From: Stramenopiles sp. TOSAG23-6 | Taxonomy: Eukaryota > Sar | Assembly: GCA_900128565.1 (NCBI GenBank) | Contig: LT636325.1 | Location: 1 to 10,259, forward strand | Length of the DNA: 10,259 nucleotides | Direction: 5' to 3' | In this document: positions 6,490 through 10,259 of the stretch, in pieces | Layout of the letters: every line of letters begins with the position of its first letter | How positions within the stretch are numbered: the stretch's first letter is position 1 | Notes under the pieces: model-generated | What the model was told of the DNA's origin: nothing | Database searches by the model: none | Seen by the model: only the letters and a program-made list of their open reading frames with translations | Made by a program: the position numbers and the translations under genes

Positions 6490-8165
6490 TCATATCGATA
6501 TTATCTCTAGGGGTTTTGTACCATTTTTTTCATAGATGAACTCATCAGGTAGTAGGGTTAGGGTTTTATTGGTATCAAATCCAATATTATTTTCATCATT
6601 ATTGTCTGGATTAAGATTACAAATTATCTGATTATTTTTTGTAGAATTGATTTTTGCATTTTTTGCTTTCTTTTTGTTTACAGTACAAATGGATTCATTA
6701 TTATCATTGGTAGAGTTGATTTGTTGGGTTATTTTATCTGTAGTAGAAAAAGTTTGTTTTTCGTGTAATGAAGAATTTTGATTTTGGTTACACTTTTTTG
6801 AAAAATTAGAAAATTTCATTTCAATTGCTCCTTGTGAATGAGACATTGTCCTTGGTCTTGTTTTGTTTAAATTTGGTATTGAATCATTTGTAGGTGCACA
6901 ATTTTGTATTGAATCATCTGTCGGTACACAATTTTTAAATTCATCCTCAGGGGGATTAGGGTTAGGATTAAATTCTTCTTCAAAAACAACAACAGGAACA
7001 ACCATGGCAGTATCTTGTATTTTATGAACTTTAGTCTTGGCACACTTTTCAATACAACTACTTCTCTTTGGCGATAAAAGATAAGGTAACGATAAATAAG
7101 GGTCGACTTCGTCAATCTCATTAGCAAAAACCTCATTAAATTCATTAAAATCACATTGTTGACTTTTACTTAGAGTTTCTTCCGTAAAACTTCCACTCCT
7201 TCGCAATGGAAATAAAAGAGAATTTGTATCAGGGAACGTCACATCATTTTGAAATTCAGTTGTTAAATCATCAAAATCAAATGTATTTGAATGAGTCATA
7301 TCAGAGTGATTAGAAATAGAATAAGAATAATCACTTCCCACTGGAATATCTGTTGAAATGTATGAATTTTTTTGTATATGAGGATATGAAAAATCGGGTC
7401 CATCGAAAGATAACTCTACAAACTGATGTTTATCGAAATTATCAATAGATGTAGTTGTATCTTTATCAGATACTTTTAGTCGTTTAATACATAAACTTCC
7501 AGAGGAGACGTCGTACATTGTTGAAACTGTTGAAATTGTTGAAATTGAATTCGAGATTGTTTTTCGTTTTTCTTTCTTTTGTTTTATCTTTGAAATTTTC
7601 ATTTCATTGCCAAGATGTTTCAATATATCTTTGTTTCTGATACTATTATCAATAATTTCGCAGTTGTCTCTACGAGAAAGAGACGTAGAAGACAGAGAAG
7701 TATTTCTTGTAGTTTTAACTTTGTATTTGTTGAATTGTTTTCTGTTTTGGAGCTTTGACGATTTTCTGTTTTGGAGCTGAGACGACTTTGAAAATGAGGG
7801 GCTGATTGTCGAATTTTGTTCTTTTTGAAGTTGTCGCTTTCTTACTAATTTACTTTTCTCGCAAGGGTTGCATACTCGACGCCGTCTGAATGAGTAAATA
7901 TATTAAAAAAGATAAAATATTTGTGAGTACACTGATGAAAAAAAACAATGTAGTTAATCAAAGATGTAATAAAAAAAAGTATTTTTACGTACCCATATCG
8001 TTGCCTCGAACATATTTCTCCTGGTTTATGTTTACATGTCGCAAACCCTAGACAATGACAATGATCACAATCAATTAATGCACACCAAGGACAGGCTTGC
8101 GGACGTGGACCAGAACGCCGACGATGTACTGAAGAACGCCGGAATGTGACTTTTTTCACTGGCAT
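6490..8165 (-). CDS. Cys-rich zinc-binding-like protein with long disordered tail
   Basis: Two exons, 8165-7993 and 7885-6490, give 522 codons; the split codon GG|A rejoins in frame. After a basic N-terminus (RRSSVHRRRSG), residues about 24-70 form a dense cysteine cluster: CPWC, then CDHCHC, single Cys in FATCKHK and GEICSR, and across the intron VCNPC. Ten Cys plus His suggests two or more bound zinc ions; the pattern is not one I can name. The rest is Ser/Thr/Asn/Lys-rich, with short internal duplications (LQNRKSSKLQNRK; NCVPTDDSIQNCAPTNDSI), basic clusters (KQKKEKRK) and acidic patches. That architecture suits a nuclear DNA- or RNA-associated regulator, which is inference. It is transcribed away from the ankyrin-type gene at 8518, and the LRR gene follows on the same strand. 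Confidence 0.75.
7886..7992 (-). other. Conventional intron GTACGT...TTCAG
   Basis: The 107-base intron has the same GTACGT donor as the hydrolase introns, but a pyrimidine-rich 3' end and a normal AG. Both ACAT sites inside it lead quickly to stops, so AG is required here. It lacks the near-palindrome; TTAAC is the best branch-like motif. Confidence 0.85.
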
Positions 8166-8517
8166 TCTAGTAAAGATTTTTCTTCTATCTCTTTTACTGT
8201 GTAAAAGTAGTTGACTACTGTTCCTTTTCTATCTATATGTATGTAATTGTATAGTATTTATACTATAACTAAACTCATTATTTATCTCATCTCTACAATT
8301 CGACTGGAATTATGTACTATAGTGAAGAGTTCGGTCTCTCAACTCGTGCGCAATCCAAGAAAGAGAAGGACCTATGTCAGGCAGTTTTTGAAAATTTGCT
8401 ACTATTTTCAGGTTTGTCCGGGCTTCGTCACTTTGATTGACATGTGGTAAGTATACATGTCATGACAGAACTGCCTCACAACCAAACATTACTTTAGCGA
8501 CAATATTATAAAGCTAA
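8166..8517. other. Divergent intergenic region, 352 bases
   Basis: Separates the starts of the Cys-rich and the long ankyrin-type genes and presumably holds both promoters. I see an inverted repeat at 8250-8267, and a TTTTCAG...GTAAGT-bounded stretch (about 8410-8450) that could be an untranslated exon but has no other support. No clear TATA box or RNA gene. Confidence 0.5.
8250..8267. repeat. Short inverted repeat TATAGTA-tttA-TACTATA
   Basis: Seven-base arms separated by four bases, about 85 bases upstream of the Cys-rich gene start. AT-rich, so it may be chance. Confidence 0.4.
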
Positions 8518-10259
8518 ATGAATCCACCTAAACGAACGTGTCATGAAGAGGAAGTCTTTCATAAGGTGTTTAGTGGGCTAGGTCCTGCTGTTGTGATTAA
8601 TAAATATTTATGCTTAAAAGATAGACTTTCCGGGAGAGCTACATCAAACGATCCAACCCGACCTTGGATGGTCGATGTTGACTGGGGTACAGTAACATGT
8701 ACCAAGACAGCAGGGCACGGCGATTTAGTATTTCTACAATTGTTGAGAAGTCAAAAACCACCTTGTCCATGGGATACAGAAACGTGTGAACAGGCAGCTG
8801 GAAATGGTCACTTGGAAGTATTACAATGGTTAAGAAGCCAAAATCCACCATGTGCTTGGGATCAGTGGACGTGTATCTGGGCAGCTAAAAATGGTCACTT
8901 GGAAGTATTGAAATGGTTGAGAAGTCAAAATCCACCTTGTCCATGGAATAAAGGTGAAGGGCTTATTTGGAATAGAGGGCCGTGTGATGTAGCAGCTCTA
9001 AATGGTCACTTAGAAGTATTGAAATGGTTGAGAAGTCAAAATCCACCTTGTCCATGGGATGAAGTGACATGTCGAATGGCAGCTATGAATGGTCACTTGA
9101 AAATATTGAAATGGGTAAGAAGTCAAAATCCACCTTGTCCAGGTGATCTAGAGACCTGTTTTTGGGCAGCTAAAAACGGTCACTTGGAAGTATTAAAATG
9201 GGTAAGAAGTCAAAATCCACCTTGTCCGTGGAATGAATTGGTCTGTAGTAATGCAGCTGGAGATGGTCACTTAGAAGTATTAAAATGGCTAAGAAGTCAA
9301 AATCCACCTTGTCCATGGGATTGGCATACATGTAGTGGCGCAGCTAGAAGTGGTCACTTGGAAGTATTGAAATGGGTAAGAAGTCAAAATCCACCTTGTC
9401 CATGGTTTAATAAATCGATGTGTGAACAGGCAGCTGAAAATGGTCACTTGGAAGTATTGAAATGGTTGAGAAGTCAACATCCACCTTGTCCTTGGAATGC
9501 TTACACATGTTCTTTTGCAGCTTTGGAAGGTCACTTAGAAGTATTGAAATGGTTGAGAAGTCAAAATCCACCTTGTCCATGGGATGAAGTGACATGTCGA
9601 ATGGCAGCTATGAATGGTCACTTGAAAATATTGAAATGGGTAAGAAGTCAAAATCCACCTTGTCCAGGTGATCTAGAGACCTGTTTTTGGGCAGCTAAAA
9701 ACGGTCACTTGGAAGTATTAAAATGGGTAAGAAGTCAAAATCCACCTTGTCCGTGGAATGAATTGGTCTGTAGTAATGCAGCTGGAGATGGTCACTTAGA
9801 AGTATTAAAATGGCTAAGAAGTCAAAATCCACCTTGTCCATGGGATTGGCATACATGTAGTGGCGCAGCTAGAAGTGGTCACTTGGAAGTATTGAAATGG
9901 GTAAGAAGTCAAAATCCACCTTGTCCATGGGATAGTTCTACTTGTTATTATGCAGCTGGAAGTGGTCACTTAGAAGTATTGAAATGGCTAAGAAGTCAAA
10001 ATCCACCTTGTCCTTGGAATGATTTTATTCGGGAGGGGGTAAATACGTGTTATTCTGCTGCTAGAAATGGTCAGTTGGAAGTATTGAAATGGGTAAGAAG
10101 TCAAAATCCACCTTGTCCATGGGATGACTGGACGTGTTCTATTGCAGCTTATAATGGTCACTTAGAAGTATTGAAATGGGTAAGAAGTCAAAATCCACCT
10201 TGTCCGTGGGATGAGTTAGGAATTGAATTAGAAACTGGTAGATCTATTGTTGTTGGATA
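8518..10259 (+). CDS. Long ankyrin-type repeat protein, 17 or more CPW repeats (3' partial)
   Basis: Open from ATG at 8518 to the window edge, 580 codons with no stop, so the C-terminus is missing. A 67-residue cap (VFSGLGPAVVI, LKDRLSGR, RPWMVDVDWG, VTCTKTAGHG) matches that of the 3600 gene. Then come 17 units, mostly 29 residues, of GHLEVLKWLRSQNPPCPW-x4-C-x2-AA-x-N. The motif residues are very constant and the four after CPW and the two before AA vary, as expected of a binding surface. Unit 3 carries about 8 extra residues and unit 15 about 6, both just after CPW; unit 17 seems to start another such insertion. Units 4-7 and 10-13 are identical. The likely role is protein binding; no enzyme domain is seen. 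GTAAGA in the WVRS codons looks like a splice donor but lies within continuous repeats. Confidence 0.88.
   Translation, partial: MNPPKRTCHEEEVFHKVFSGLGPAVVINKYLCLKDRLSGRATSNDPTRPWMVDVDWGTVTCTKTAGHGDLVFLQLLRSQKPPCPWDTETCEQAAGNGHLEVLQWLRSQNPPCAWDQWTCIWAAKNGHLEVLKWLRSQNPPCPWNKGEGLIWNRGPCDVAALNGHLEVLKWLRSQNPPCPWDEVTCRMAAMNGHLKILKWVRSQNPPCPGDLETCFWAAKNGHLEVLKWVRSQNPPCPWNELVCSNAAGDGHLEVLKWLRSQNPPCPWDWHTCSGAARSGHLEVLKWVRSQNPPCPWFNKSMCEQAAENGHLEVLKWLRSQHPPCPWNAYTCSFAALEGHLEVLKWLRSQNPPCPWDEVTCRMAAMNGHLKILKWVRSQNPPCPGDLETCFWAAKNGHLEVLKWVRSQNPPCPWNELVCSNAAGDGHLEVLKWLRSQNPPCPWDWHTCSGAARSGHLEVLKWVRSQNPPCPWDSSTCYYAAGSGHLEVLKWLRSQNPPCPWNDFIREGVNTCYSAARNGQLEVLKWVRSQNPPCPWDDWTCSIAAYNGHLEVLKWVRSQNPPCPWDELGIELETGRSIVVG
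9004..9405 (+). repeat. Perfect direct repeat inside ankyrin-type gene, copy 1
   Basis: 402 bases identical by eye to 9529-9930, including all silent positions. It spans from the end of one AA-x-N-G joint through four units (MAAMN, FWAAKN, SNAAGD, SGAARS) to the next CPW. Confidence 0.9.
9529..9930 (+). repeat. Perfect direct repeat inside ankyrin-type gene, copy 2
   Basis: Second copy, 525 bases downstream, i.e. 175 codons, so the frame is kept. Units 8 and 9 lie between the copies and are not duplicated. Confidence 0.9.

Noticed and set aside
8247-8450. 67-codon frame in the divergent intergenic region
   Set aside because: No domain, no repeat, composition like intergenic DNA. Ends beside GTAAGT, so at best part of an untranslated exon.
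8639-9595. Minus-strand frames rich in FQLPVHTF/MDKVDFDF
   Set aside because: Antisense shadows of the 87-base ankyrin-type repeats; periodicity alone keeps them open.
8700-10259. CRISPR-like or satellite array with 87-base periodicity
   Set aside because: The period is codon-based (29 residues), variation is mostly at amino-acid variable sites, and the frame is open throughout; it is coding.
1-10259. Bacterial or organellar origin, tRNA or rRNA genes, transposase
   Set aside because: Introns, gene arrangement and protein types point to a eukaryotic nuclear genome, and no structural RNA or transposase sequence was recognised on either strand.

Overview
The window looks like nuclear DNA of a unicellular eukaryote, probably an AT-rich protist. 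Several genes are interrupted by short T-rich introns, and gene starts show no bacterial operon layout. The proteins (alpha/beta hydrolase, LRR/EF-hand-like protein, expanded 29-residue ankyrin-type repeats of the NGHLEVLKWLRSQNPPCPW kind) are of types I associate with protist and algal genomes and large DNA viruses of protists. The sequence does not let me name the lineage. I see no rRNA, tRNA, transposase or CRISPR array.

Layout. (1) 49-2245, plus strand: 3' part of an alpha/beta hydrolase gene in six visible exons, with a further upstream intron cut by the window edge. (2) 2417-3397, minus: intronless protein with about five degenerate propeller-like repeats and a basic C-terminus. (3) 3600-4394, plus: intronless ankyrin-type repeat protein, divergent from (2), with a perfect palindrome containing CACGTG between them. 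(4) 4488-6229, minus: leucine-rich-repeat protein apparently spliced to a degenerate EF-hand-like and basic C-terminal region. (5) 6490-8165, minus: Cys-rich zinc-binding-like protein with a long low-complexity tail and one ordinary GT-AG intron. (6) 8518 to the window end, plus: a second, much longer ankyrin-type paralogue of (3), at least 17 repeat units and still open at the edge. It contains a 402-bp perfectly repeated block at 525-bp spacing.

The most unusual signal is in the introns. Keeping the conserved hydrolase residues and the frame requires introns that start T|GTRYGT and end in ACAT (once GTAT), not AG. Several also carry a near-palindrome GGTACGAAATTTTGTACC that runs into a branch-point-like CTAAC. 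Closely similar intron sequence occurs in gene (4) on the other strand, so the introns look like members of a spreading, introner-like family. Gene (5) keeps a normal GT...TTCAG intron, so two acceptor classes may coexist. For two or three of the introns an in-frame GT-AG reading also exists, and this is stated in each entry; introns 2 and 3 of the hydrolase are the hardest to explain conventionally.

The genes do not form an obvious pathway. Genes (2), (3) and (6) are intronless repeat-protein genes of the sort that expand in accessory regions; (1), (4) and (5) are intron-containing and look more like resident genes.
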